The notes beneath the pieces were generated by a model. The model was not told the DNA's origin. It saw only the letters and a list, made by a program, of their open reading frames with translations, and searched no databases. From Skeletonema tropicum (Eukaryota; Bacillariophyta; Thalassiosirophyceae; Thalassiosirales; Thalassiosiraceae), in assembly GCA_037178625.1 (NCBI GenBank), contig CM074134.1, forward strand, positions 3,038,001-3,102,000: a DNA stretch of 64,000 nt, in the 5' to 3' direction. Shown in pieces: positions 9,901-21,200 of the stretch (its first letter is position 1; every line of letters begins with the position of its first letter). The position numbers and the translations under genes are program-made.

Positions 9901-11446
9901 AATGTTTTGCAATCATTGCAAACCATTCCACCATCTTTACCCGGAAAGACTCCCCTCTTAGTGCACGACCTTGATACAATTGATGGAGCGCCAGCGTAGA
10001 CACCAACAATCCATCCCTGCGTTGGCAGTGGCCTGACGTAAGTCGCGTACAGTTTGACATGACTTGTCTTATCCCCATTTACTGAGTTGAATATTCCAGC
10101 ACATGCTGATTTCCTGAAAAGAGACAACAAACAACAAATCATTAACTACAGATGCGTTGAAATAGTACACACAAAATAGCATGAGCAACTTACGCAGAAT
10201 CCAAGACACCAGCAGCCTCCACATCAATTATGTCTGTGGTTGAATTGCGAGGTTTGACCTCTGGTTTCTTCTTCTTCTGTATTGGATAAAACTTCGTCAT
10301 CGAACTACCAGTCTGTGTCTTGTTCTTCTTGCCCCTTTTCTTGTTCTCTCTCTTTTCACCTTCACGAGCTGCCACATGATTCAAGTGTCCTTGGGTGGTC
10401 AAGTGACCACCCGGCCCACTCCAATTATAAACATTGAATTTTGGTTTCATAGAAATGATGCCGTTTGTCCGTCCAGTGCCAAGACAAAGAGCACATTCAA
10501 TCCATTCGCCATTTTCATCGATTCTGCGGATATCTTCTCTGCATGCAATTTTATCGGGCCATGACGGAGGGGGTGTTGTGTCAGTGGCATCAACATTTTT
10601 CAGCGTGATTGTCCGTTCTTTGGATTTAGTGATGTTGCCAATGCCAATGCCATCCTCCTTTTTGTTAGACTTAGTAAGAGGTACATCAGACTTGTTGCCG
10701 TCCGCTGCCGCCATGTTGGATTTTTTTTCGGGAACACCAGGAGGATGGAGGGAAGATACGGCAGATTCTGTTGGTTGACTTTCAGCGGCGGCAATCACTG
10801 TTGCTGGGGGGGCAGGCGGATCATTGACGAGAAGGGGGGAGGTAGATCTGGAGGTAGACGGCAGAGATTCGGAGGGTGCATTATTGACGGAAGTTGTGTC
10901 ATTAATATTATTCATAGTAGATGTTTTGACAAGACGCTGCGTTGCAGGGGACGACCCATTCTCCCCATGTCGCTCCGCCTGTACCTCTTTGGACGAAACA
11001 GCATTCGACTCAATTTCATTATTGATGTTGTTTTGGGCAATGGAGGTGTTGCTGTGACTTTTTTGGTTGTCGACATATTTTGGATTTACCTTCCTCAATC
11101 GTTTCGAGCCTACTTCTACTGTGTCCCCTCTCTCTTTACGCTGCTTGTCAGCCCATTCATCATACTTCATTTTGTTTGACGACATATTGTTGATGATCTA
11201 TGTTGTCTATTTAATGTTCCATGGTGAATCTCTCTCTCATGGACACTATTATTTTTATTTGATGGTCGGTGGTGGTGGCTCGGGAAACTTGTCAGCCAAA
11301 TCGTTACATGTGTAACTCTCAGATGTCTCGTGGCTGCCACACTATTAGCAAAAATGGTTACAGGAGTAACTGTCCGATGTCTCGTGGCTGACAACTTGGT
11401 TACTTAGCGGAATTAGTATGGTTCTACGTACGAGGCCACCCCTCCT
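6910..11446 (-). mobile_element. Autonomous TIR DNA transposon with 8-bp target duplication
   Basis: Both ends carry the inverted repeat AGGAGGGGTGGCCTC (6910 inward and 11446 inward). They are flanked by the direct repeat ATCAGATG at 6902-6909 and 11447-11454. One spliced transposase gene fills the minus strand. Subterminal copies of GTTACATGTGTAAC (6942-6955 and 11303-11316) and a variant GTTACAGGAGTAAC (11357-11370), with TGTCTCGTGGCTGxC next to the right-hand copies, look like transposase-binding sites. An 8-bp duplication fits the hAT and P superfamilies; the terminal sequence does not settle which. Intact ends, exact duplication and open frames suggest a young, possibly active insertion. 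Confidence 0.85.
7095..11185 (-). CDS. Transposase, BED-like zinc finger plus DDE-type core, two exons
   Basis: Exon 1 runs 11185-10194 and exon 2 runs 10113-7095. They are separated by an 80-bp intron with donor GTAAGT and acceptor TTTTCAG. Joining keeps the frame and gives 1336 residues. Exon 1 has a Ser/Asn-rich N-terminus and, at about residues 231-270, a BED-like finger (ECALC, then GGHLTTQGHLNH), the usual DNA-binding module of cut-and-paste transposases. Exon 2 has candidate RNase-H-fold acidic motifs LAIDATKV (about residue 629) and FTVDGVSCES, a P-element-like segment SEAAEHMFGQLRQM, and an acidic Lys-rich linker. The Met that would start exon 2 alone (MICCLL) lies in the intron and is not the true start. 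Exact superfamily (hAT or P-like) is unresolved. Confidence 0.75.
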
Positions 11447-12908
11447 ATCAGATGATTCGGAGTAAATACACGTTGAAGTGGAGAATGAAATGCCCGAACT
11501 CCGCTTTTAGAACCTGATTCGGAGTTATTATAATCGCGGATTTGTACACATCACATGTTGTGAATCAATAGTTACACATCATACTCCTACCTACCTCGTG
11601 ACATTCCCTTTTCCTGAATGACTCGGAGATAGGAGTACACATTATCGCGGATTTCTCGCTCGGATTAGTTTCCTTCAACAGAGCGTGGTCGCCACCTCGC
11701 GTTGGGATCCATGAGAGGAGGCCTGCAAGAAATGGTCAATATTGGGAGTCCTGACTACTTCAACTCTGATCGGAACTCAAGTTTGCGTCGAAGAAGAAGC
11801 GGTTTCTCCGGTATGGTACAGCTGTCTTCACGAGATTGCGGACTTTCATTCAAGTTTCCAATTCCTACGTAGGTTTGGTACAAATGACGTAATGAGTCTT
11901 ATGAAAATCACTTGGGCCGATTTCCCTCAACTCATCACTCATCGAGCACCTCTCCACACAAAATGATACCAACCATGGCCAAATTCCGGCGCCTACTACA
12001 CATACCACATTGACATCTGTCATATCCCTATGCACTAATTGAGTTCTAATATATGTTTAGATGTGATTGAACCTTTAGGGATATCCTGGAACATAATAAG
12101 TGAGCGAAGGAGATAAAAATTCTGAAGCACACATCAACATCACCTCCAGCGACAACCACATAACAACATCAATGGAGTATGGTGAGTCTTCATACATATA
12201 TTGTGCTCTCAACTCGGTAGACGACGTCCTATTACTATAGCGAGTCATGATTTCGTGATCTCTGCCTTGATCAGCAGGTTTTGGCGGCAGAAATACGAGT
12301 AAGATAGCCAGTCAAAATATTCATCTCCGTCGCGATGTAGTCTCAAATAGTACTGAAGAATCAACGCCCCAACACTGCTGATACAGCAGATCAAGTTGGA
12401 CACCTCATCAGCCGATAGCAGTATAATATTATCGCGCTTGTGCAGCCGACAACACAATTGCTAATCTTCAGAAGTCTTGAGTGTAGCCTCTTTGTTGGTA
12501 CGACAGTCAATGACAATTATTGTTGGAGGATGCATTCTCGGATAGAGACAGATCTATGTACCAATGAATTGTGGAAGTCTGTAATAAACAAAATCCCAAC
12601 AAGAGTAATACGACTAGCGGTCAATTGATGTTTTGATCAGCATAGAGAAATTTAGCTATAGAGATGACTCTCCGCTCGCGAATTGGAATCAAGTCCAGAT
12701 GTTATGCTTCAATTTAGTAATATCATTCATTGCCGACGGCATTGTATTACTGCAGACCATCCTGATTCATTTATGAAAGTTACACGAGGCTCTACGAGAT
12801 CAGACTTATCATTAGGCGATCAATGTGGGCGACTTGCAACAATTCACGGCATGTGAGCAAGACTTGGAGATTGGAGATGAGTCCATCCTGGACGAAGCAA
12901 GGGAATAA
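11447..12908. repeat. Intergenic with dispersed CGGAGT repeat copies
   Basis: Three related copies of a short repeat lie at about 11454-11476, 11514-11566 and 11616-11655. The best is GATTCGGAGTTATTATAATC followed by GCGGATTTGTACACATCAC. The same approximately 45-bp block recurs in the opposite orientation near 36800-36925. From 11660 to 12908 I see no gene or repeat I can name. Confidence 0.55.
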
Positions 12909-14398
12909 CTACGGCGCGTCATTCGTCGCATGCGACGATGCGGCGTCGCACGGATAGAAAAGCCGATATCGAACACAAAAAGCGTCATTTTGGACAGAAA
13001 CAGGTATTTTTCACCCCAACAACCAGCCAAATCTTGTTGCGACGCAGATAATCTGGCATTACTACGCCAATATTGGCCAATAATATGCCGATGCTTTAAA
13101 CTGAAAGATTAATAACTTTCTACTTATATCGTTTGGAATGCATCTTTAGAGTTTGGTGTTGGTGCTCCGTTCAACTGCTTCGATATTTGCTGTAATCACG
13201 CACAAACACTAAAAAAATCTTGAAAAAGTGCATCTGACATGACAAATCCGATGGCAAACCATAGCATTATCCCCATACACCCTCCACAACACTGAGAAGA
13301 CTCTCCCTAACCCAATTTTTCACGCTGATTCCAATTATGTAAGCTGCAGCGTCCAATTCAAAGTAGTTTTGATGATGATTGCGGGTGACGCACACACACA
13401 TGAAAATCTGCACATACCAGGCATGTCATAAGATGCTCATGTTTATGTAACTTAGACAACATAATAGTAGTATATCATTAATAACTCCTTCTATATCTAT
13501 GATACTTGTTCAGTTTACTCGGATTTATTATTTACACGCAACATCTACGCCATCATGGAGTTTTATATCGATCATTCGGCCTCTCATTTCATTAGACTTT
13601 GTAGGAAAGCCACTGATAACAGTTATAACGTTTGTCCCCAACCACAGCAAAAGGCGCACAATAGATGGCTGATGATTTAATGAGGTGAAAGGTCCTAATT
13701 GCACATGGAGAAGACGTTAATATCATGCCACAACACTTGTGCAGGCGACTGCTGGTGGGCCGGCTTCTCATAACCCACAATCAGTAGTATTCCAGGAAAC
13801 CGAGAGTTGTAGTAGTCACTGTGGGAATATGAAGCAGTCCAGCTTATCAACTTTGATTATCATATAGTAGACAAGACCTCTATGATCCATGGTGTGGTTT
13901 CAACATGTTTTGTGTCAGATATATACCACTATTGACTGAGATAAATTGTGGAAATCTTTCTTAATCGACGACATAGATTTGATATGTTGGATAGGCATTG
14001 CATGAGACCCACACCCGGTTAATTAGCGGATATTCCGTCCATATATATAATATTGGTCGCCACTACAAAACTTGTTTGCCGTTTAATGGACCGCAACGAC
14101 GCCTTCGTGCTACTGGCTACATGTGCTCTGGGCGGAAGGGGGTGAAAATCACCACCGCTATTGTGGCGGTCAAACGTCTCTTTTTGCTGAATATGGCGAG
14201 CCGCCGATTGAACCATTGAATTCAGCGTCAAAAAATGGTCTAGTAACTACATTAGTACTTTGGAATGTCGACATTTAATTGTGTAATGAGGGTAGTAGGG
14301 TGGGAGGCCTCATGGTGCACAGCTCTTTTTTGCGTCGCAAAGTGTGATTTTGGATTTGCGACGAATGGCGCCTTTGCGACGAATGGCGCGCAGACTAG
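12909..14398 (-). mobile_element. 1.5-kb non-coding TIR element, copy A
   Basis: Nearly identical, in reverse orientation, to the element at 40327-41818. Its ends carry versions of CTAGTCGGCGCGCCATTCG, rich in CGTCGCA words. The left end here is slightly worn (CTACGGCGCGTCATTCG). Only short frames occur inside and none resembles a transposase, so it is non-autonomous. Direct repeats of TGGACGAAGCAA at 12889-12900 and 14401-14412 flank it, with a few extra bases on each side. Confidence 0.8.
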
Positions 14399-14746
14399 CT
14401 TGGACGAAGCAACCAGCAAACATGCGCTCAAAGAGAAGTGGACTGTGAAACTGTTTAGAAATGATGTGCCGATAATGAGGAGTAATATGGTAATGTGATA
14501 TTTAAATTGAGTGATAACAACAGCTTGGAGAAACTCATTACATTTTCATTTCGATCCATATGTACAACATATTATCTTTAAACAGCATGCGATGAGTAGT
14601 ATCATTTATACGTTCTGAAATAATATCGTCACAAGGCCGTCAAATTCATAGATGCCTATATCTTGTCGCGTGTTGGTTTCTTCATTTGCATTCGTCAGTA
14701 TGGTGCTGCTGTAGTAATTCTGTCTTTTGAGTCATTCATGTAACAC
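14399..14746. other. Intergenic, nothing recognised
   Basis: AT-rich spacer between the TIR element and the copia fragment. No gene seen. Confidence 0.4.
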
Positions 14747-15145
14747 TTGTGGAAGTCTCAATTGCAGTCCTCGAAGACAGCCCTCAGCACTATGGAAGCA
14801 GAGATTACAGCTCTTGCTCATTGTTGTAGAGAACTCTTTCCTCTCATTGACATGGTTAAGAGTCTCAGCAAGGTCTACGGTCTTGAGGAGCAAGCTGCGG
14901 AGATGAAAGTCTCTATTCACGAAGATAACGCTGGAGCTTTGCTTCTGGCACAGACTCTTCCGCCTCAGTTTACTCCCCGTTCGAAGTGGTATCACATCGA
15001 GACAGTTTGGTTTCGCGAGGAGATTGTTAAGAGACAGATCAAGTTGATGAAGATCTGTACGACGGAACAACTTGGAGACATCTTTACGAAAGGTCTTTCC
15101 AAGGATGTGTTCCAGATCTTGAGGAGGAAGCTCATGGGTTGGTAG
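14747..15145 (+). pseudogene. Ty1/copia RNase H C-terminal fragment (CoDi-like)
   Basis: 132 residues match the end of a copia polyprotein: ALSTMEAEITALAHCCREL, then VSIHEDNAGALLLAQTLPP, then GDIFTKGLSKDVF, ending RRKLMGW. This is the RNase H domain (the E and D of STMEAE and HEDNAGA) and the usual CoDi terminus. Protease, integrase and RT are missing upstream, so the element is 5'-truncated, which is unusual for an LTR element and suggests rearrangement. A possible 3' LTR follows. Confidence 0.9.
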
Positions 15146-15171
15146 AACACATGAGGATCTCTGAGAAGGAG

Positions 15172-15566
15172 TGTGATGGATAGCCGTCTTAGATGGCAAT
15201 CCCCAATTGTATGGAAAAGAACTTTAGTTTAGGTTTAGTTTAGGTAGTTCCACGTCAAGGAACAGATGGACTGCTCTACAATAAACCACAGGTAAGATTA
15301 TTTGATGGTTGTTATTTCTATTAGCTTAACGGTAAAGCAATCAAACGTAAATTGATGTATCGGGCGTTCGAATCCCCGGTAGAAGCTGACGCGGTTAAAT
15401 TAATTTTACTACGATCGACATTGTACGACACTGGACTGTTCAACTATACTACATCTGTAGTATCTGAGTAAGCATGGCAAACTGAGTGCAAGTCTCACCC
15501 ATTTCCACCTTGGGCTGTCAACCATGAGTGGGATGGGTGTGCTCAGCTCGCTGCGCGAGCTTCGCA
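15172..15566 (+). repeat. Candidate 3' LTR of the copia fragment
   Basis: It begins TGTGATGGATAGCC 27 bp after the copia stop codon and could end at CTTCGCA (15566), giving the TG...CA ends of an LTR. It holds an AATAAA signal near 15280. Its last 306 bases are repeated exactly at 16422-16727. An alternative is that the LTR ends at CCACA near 15290 and the rest is flanking DNA. Confidence 0.45.
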
Positions 15567-15567
15567 G
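15261..15567 (+). repeat. 307-bp perfect direct repeat, copy 1
   Basis: Every base appears identical to 16422-16728, an offset of 1161. It starts AACAGATGGACTGC and ends GAGCTTCGCAG, and contains the tRNA-like sequence described separately. The perfect identity implies recent duplication. Confidence 0.9.
15315..15386 (+). tRNA. tRNA-like cloverleaf, Tyr(GTA)-like, probably a tRNA-derived relic
   Basis: A full cloverleaf can be drawn. The acceptor TTTCTAT pairs with GTAGAAG (two G-U pairs), the D arm is GCTT/AAGC, and the anticodon arm ATCAA/TTGAT has loop ACGTAAA (GTA at 15347-15349). The T arm is around GTTCGAATCC. The A box TAGCTTAACGG (15322-15332) fits the pol III consensus, and the B box differs only at its first base. 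Against a working tRNA: position 33 is C instead of U, and the T stem needs a bulge. A tRNA-derived SINE or pseudo-tRNA is likelier. Confidence 0.4.
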
Positions 15568-16421
15568 GATATATCATCATGAACTCCGGTATCACATGAG
15601 CTCCGCTCAACTTTACGGCTATGGTTACTCATCGAAACGAACCACAACTGGACAAACCCCCCAGCAAACCGCCATAGCACCATCACTCATCACCTCTGTC
15701 TAGTTAACTGATAATCTGCCATTCACTGTGGGGAAACCCAGCAGTGAGTTGGAATGGTAGACATCAGCCCGCGGCCTTGGGATCTAGATATGTCTTGTCC
15801 TGATACAGATTGAAAAATCTTGCGTGAAGTCTCCTAAACGAAAGGATGTGATTTTAAGTACAAGTTTGAACACCAAGTAGCGGAGCACCATTGCCTGCCT
15901 AGCAAGTGACTTTGGACTAATGCCATCGTTGCGACCAAAATAAACAGCTGGATTGGTTAGTAAAATGCTATTAGTTGTGGAAGAGACGAAGCGAAATCAA
16001 AGATTCCCCCAAAGAATCAGCGGCTCGATCACAGCCTCGATCGCAGCCGCCCACACTATAGTATATCGATTTGTGAAGGACCCCTTGTAAAGTCTATACA
16101 TTGTTCAGAGCCTTGGCCTTGGCAAAAAACTTTGTGGATTGCGTAAGTAGGGTGAAGCAGACGCCTACGATAAGCAGAACTCCCATAAAGGGAACTCGCC
16201 GAATGCCCTCCGATTGTGGAGAGACTTATAAATAGTCTCTTTGCCTTCGTGTAGAGTCGTTGTAAGTCGTCGGATTGTGGTATGTTTAGCAGTAGATGAA
16301 GTACACTTTTGTGAGAACAAATCTGACTCGGCCAGATGCGATGCGAGACCGGCACCACTCAACTGACGACGTTGATGGGCCGGTGATAGATCAAATCAGC
16401 CCACTTCCATTCTATCCCATC
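15568..16421 (-). repeat. Spacer between the direct repeats, possible reverse LTR
   Basis: The minus strand starts TGTTGATGGGATAGAATGG at its right edge, like a CoDi copia LTR. GTTGATGGG at 16371 and CCCATCAAC at 16417 form a short inverted pair. No convincing gene is present. Confidence 0.35.
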
Positions 16422-16728
16422 AACAGATGGACTGCTCTACAATAAACCACAGGTAAGATTATTTGATGGTTGTTATTTCTATTAGCTTAACGGTAAAGCA
16501 ATCAAACGTAAATTGATGTATCGGGCGTTCGAATCCCCGGTAGAAGCTGACGCGGTTAAATTAATTTTACTACGATCGACATTGTACGACACTGGACTGT
16601 TCAACTATACTACATCTGTAGTATCTGAGTAAGCATGGCAAACTGAGTGCAAGTCTCACCCATTTCCACCTTGGGCTGTCAACCATGAGTGGGATGGGTG
16701 TGCTCAGCTCGCTGCGCGAGCTTCGCAG
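16422..16728 (+). repeat. 307-bp perfect direct repeat, copy 2
   Basis: Second copy of 15261-15567. Its left edge abuts a reverse-oriented TGTTGATGGGATAG (starting at 16425 on the minus strand), the typical start of a CoDi LTR. The 850 bp between the two copies may therefore be an inserted or rearranged LTR element. Confidence 0.85.
16476..16547 (+). tRNA. Second identical tRNA-like cloverleaf
   Basis: Exact copy of the structure at 15315-15386, carried in the second 307-bp repeat. The same reservations apply (C33, bulged T stem). Confidence 0.4.
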
Positions 16729-18224
16729 AAATTTTGGGTTGGCTGAGTTCTGGGGGGGGGTACAACTCGAAAATCACTACCTCAATGTCGACATCCACCA
16801 CACACAATGTCGGAGGACTTTGCACATGCTACTACTATGAATTGCATCTTGTGTACTACTGAATTAAATGAAGCACTGGAGTTACAATCCGTTCCATTCA
16901 TACCAGTGCAATTAATTCCAAACATACTACAAGATTGTGAAGAAAAACAGTAAAGTGACTTGCGTCTATTGCAAGTCTGCTGTATGTAGGGAACATGCTC
17001 GAGCAAAATGTGCAAGAAATGTTGTCTTAAGCATGACGTTCACTGTCCTCAACACAAAAGATAGAAGTGGTAAGGTATTCATTAAGATAGATGTGTGTTC
17101 AATGGTCCTAACCTAATAAGCGTTTACCTAATAAGAGCAATTAAGTATGTCGGTGAGGGGGGTACAAAACTTTACCCTAGGCTGAGATTTGGAGGGGGGG
17201 TACAAGCAAAGTTAGGGGGGTACTGTTCGTGCTACTCGACTGTAGCTGGAGGATTATTAGGAGTAGGGTAGGGTGACGGATTTATGAGGAGCTACAACGA
17301 TCAACTAAGGAAAAAGCATTGGTACTTCTATGTGGATATTGTTGTTGATAGCAAGCTGGAAAGTGTATCCGGAAGAGCAGGAGAAGTATCTGTGGCGAGT
17401 ACGAGAGTTGAATTTGAAGATGCAAGACAAAGCAGGCAGCGAGATTTGAGATTTGTCAACACCGCTTGCATCAATGGTTGAGAAGTCTTCTTACCTGGAC
17501 TATTCAATATTCACTTGCCTTAAGTTGTAATTGTAATCTAACCTGCAGAGGCCATCCATCACAAAGAGTTGCATAGATCGAGGATGTGGACTGCTCTAAA
17601 GATAATACTTCTATTCTGATAAGTCTCCAAGGCTTCGTTCTTCGCAAAGAAGACGGTACTCCTCTTCACTTTCGATTGGTTTATGCGGTAGGCCTACATA
17701 TCAGCTTCGCCTTGTGCAGCGGTGGTGTGAAGTGTAGTGGATGTGAACAAGCATCAAGCGAAGTAGTAGTTGTCATGGCAGTGGTGGGAGGGTGATGGAT
17801 CATTCCACCGCCGCAACTACCAAAGTGTGAGCCGCTAGGCGTGGGAGTATCCACTCAAATTTGTGCATAGGTACCGAGCGCGCATAAACCAAAGATGATT
17901 GCAACCCCGTCAGCACACAAATTTTCAATGGCACCTTCACCTTCAGCGGGATACATATCAATCTCATTCCTGCTATTGGGACAGTTGGTGCAGCAAGTGA
18001 ATTCATGTTCATGTCGAAGCGGCTTCAGGAAACCGTCGACGGAGACAGGATATATGTCACAAAACGTCGCAAAGAATAAATTTCAGTGAAAGGATGTATA
18101 TTACTACTCAACTGAATCATGGAGTTCCAAGTCGAAGGTACAATAAGCCCTCTGTCTCAGCCATTACCTCTTTTGTGATTAAATAGCAAATTACAATGTT
18201 TCAACGTAAAATCACTATCAAGTA
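16729..18224. other. Intergenic with four G-run/TAC motifs
   Basis: Runs of 6-9 G, each followed by TAC, occur at 16752, 17157, 17194 and 17215, flanking 16.75-17.22 kb. Between them the plus strand has a frame with VTCVYCKSAVCREHARAKC (about 16940-17025), a Cys/His pattern that might be a transposase C-terminal zinc-binding relic. From 17230 to 18224 I recognise nothing. Confidence 0.35.
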
Positions 18225-21200
18225 TTAATTCAAGAGATAACCTGCAAGTTCAAGAGAACCCAGCATCCATCTACTTGAAAATTCAGCCCTCGTACGGATG
18301 CAAGTGAATTTGTAGTCCAAGTAAGCTACAGATGAACTGGGGAAATCAACTGTGGTGTAGGTAAGGGAGTCATCCCCACTCTCGAAAGTTGATACAATAT
18401 CCAATCCTCTGGCATTTCTACTAATAGGCGTAGACAAGTCACCAGAACCAATCTCTTGCCATGATGAGGCAGAGTCGACACGACCTTCGAGCTTGTATTC
18501 CATACAGTCGCAATGGGCGCAGTTGTTAGCAGTGTAGAGTCTCATTGCTTTAGCAATTGAATGCTTTCCGTGTGCGGGAGCCATAACAAAACCAGTCGGT
18601 TCAGTATGAATCTGTTCGCATACGAACTTCTCTGTCGTAGGATCCACTGCGGCTCCTCTGCGAACAACTTTGGAGCAGCCAAAGCTGGTGATGGTTGAAG
18701 GGTAAACGATTGTGTTCACAGCTTGCCCATCAACCCCAACAGTGGGTGCTTGAGTTGGAGTGGGAAATGGCGTCGGTAGTTTTGTTGGAGATGATGTTGG
18801 TGCTGGAGTGGGAGGGTTCATTACATAGCTGCACGAAGTGAAGAATCCAGTGAATTGGAGTGCTCCGACTTTGACCCAATTACTGTTGGAAGAAGAGAGC
18901 AACCAAACTCGATACTCCCGGTACACATTGATATTATCAAATTGAACAGTTTCGAAGTGCAGTGCACTGGAGACGACATCCTCGCCTAGAACATTGCGAC
19001 CACTTGGTAGACCTATTTGAAGTTGAATCAGTCCATTTGTTAGTCTTGTTGGCTAATGAAGCAAGAGCAAGAAAATTGAAGCAGGCAGACACTTACTGAT
19101 AGGACCTTCAGAAATGAGAGACCATTCGTCCTCCACATTAAACCTTCCCTCTAGCTTGTACTCTCTGGGATCCCTCGCAGATCCTTCCGCTGACGTATAC
19201 AACTTCACACCCTGCACGATAGAGCAACTATGCTGCGAGCTAGGTGTTACACTCAAGGCAGGAAGATATTGATCCTCTAAGTACAGAGAGTATGACACAA
19301 TCTTGCCACTGATCACAGTGCGTGGATTGCTTGTCCATCGGTGTTCCCCGAGCTTCACCGTCGCGTCCAGCGGAGATATGATCGTGTCGCTGTAGAGAGG
19401 TTCTTCAAGAGGTACTGTCGTGGGAAACGGAGTCGGTGCTTTGTTTTGCAACCGAATGTCGGAATCAACCAGATGGCTTGCACACTGTGGCTCTTGACCT
19501 AATGTGATTTTGACATCTTCTGGCTCAATTGCGTCATCCAATATGCCATCTTGATTGTAGAAACTAATCTCGTACACACCTTTTGGGAGAACTGCCTCGA
19601 AACTGTGTTTATTGTCATCTGACTGATCGATGTGAAGCGGGTAGTCAAATGATGTCAATCCGTCGCTAACCCTCATAGTATAGTTGAAGCAATGAACTCC
19701 ACAGGCGGCAGTCTTGACCTCGACATTCCGCAAACAGACACCATTACAATATTCAGCACATCCTCTAGGATGTGGAACACATGTCGCCCCTGAAATGAAT
19801 GCCTTGGCAGCAAGGCTGTCTGATACGTAGAATCCAGGCAATCCAGTCAATCCAACAGTTCCATCTGGGTCCTCCACAATGATATTCTCAATATTGTAAG
19901 GATCTTCTTTCCATCTACAATCCATAACCACAAGATCTTCCCTGTCTGAATCCGGACCCATCGAGACGCCTGAAAGAAATGTCTTGCCCATGAATCTCTT
20001 GGGCCCCAAGAGGTGATAAAACTCAAAGCCTTTTTGTCCACAATCGACGCCCTTGTTTATTCCGCTGAATGTAACATTTTGCAAAATGGAGCCTTGTCCC
20101 CATCCTGGATTAATTCGCTGCTGAATTCCAGACTTTGAGTCGCAGTTGTTGGGATTACGTTCACGCACAAGGTCCGAAGTAAGAATAAACTCAAGATTCT
20201 TAAAGATGGTACGATCGTTGAAGTTTCTAACTCCAATCCTGTTATCAGCGAAGACGCCGCCATCAAGAGTCATTTTCTGTACTCCGTGTATGAAGATGCC
20301 ATGAGCAGCATTCTTGTACGCACGAGTGTTGTAGAATGTAAAGTCTTCAAGTGGCTTGAAGCCAGGTTCATACATTCGTATTCCTCTCTCGGTACAACTA
20401 TGAACTGAATTATCGATGAAAGAGCCAAGGGGACGACGCTTTGGGTTGAAATCGGCATACTCCTGTTTATACCGCAGTTAGAAAAAGATAGGAGACATTA
20501 GATCGCTGTATACAAACAAACCTACACAAATGCATACAGCTGATCACTAGAATTCTCACCGGCCAATCTGCATACGGTCCATGTGGTGCATGCTCGAATG
20601 TTTCATACCAGAATCCTCCAAGATCTGCAGGTAAATGAGGACGAAAAGTAAGTTATTCAGTGCACAAAAATAAAGCAATGCATGTTCTCACATGATGTGT
20701 ACTTACCAGCGCCAGCGGCCACATTTCCCTCTACCCGTACATTTGCATTAGTAAACCAAAAGGTGTATGCTCTGTGGTCGCTTTCAGGGGGATTTCCAAT
20801 CCGCCTTTCTTTGGGCAGCTTCTGAGTCAATACCCCGAGATTGTTGATGAATCGAATGCCCTCCTCCACGCCATTTTCATTGATGTAACAATGGCCTACA
20901 GTATCATACGCAACGTTCTCTTCTACTAGAATTGAATCAGTACCATGAATGACTACACAACGCTGATTTGATTTGCGGACCAAGTTCTTGGAGACAACTG
21001 AGTCTGGATGGTCACCTGCCATGTGAAAATGTATTGGATAGCGTCCTGCAGATAGGTAGAACACATATCAAATGTACAAGTTGCTTTGTTATGGTCATCC
21101 ATGCTAAGGAAAGAGAGTGGAAAGCAAAACAACGATAACATCTTACCTAGTTGTCCTTGCTGTCCAAAGTTGACAAATTCCACACCACTTAACAATTGAG

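Noticed and set aside
7095..10142. Separate 1015-aa gene starting MICCLL
   Set aside because: The start lies in an 80-bp GT-AG intron; joining to the upstream exon keeps frame.
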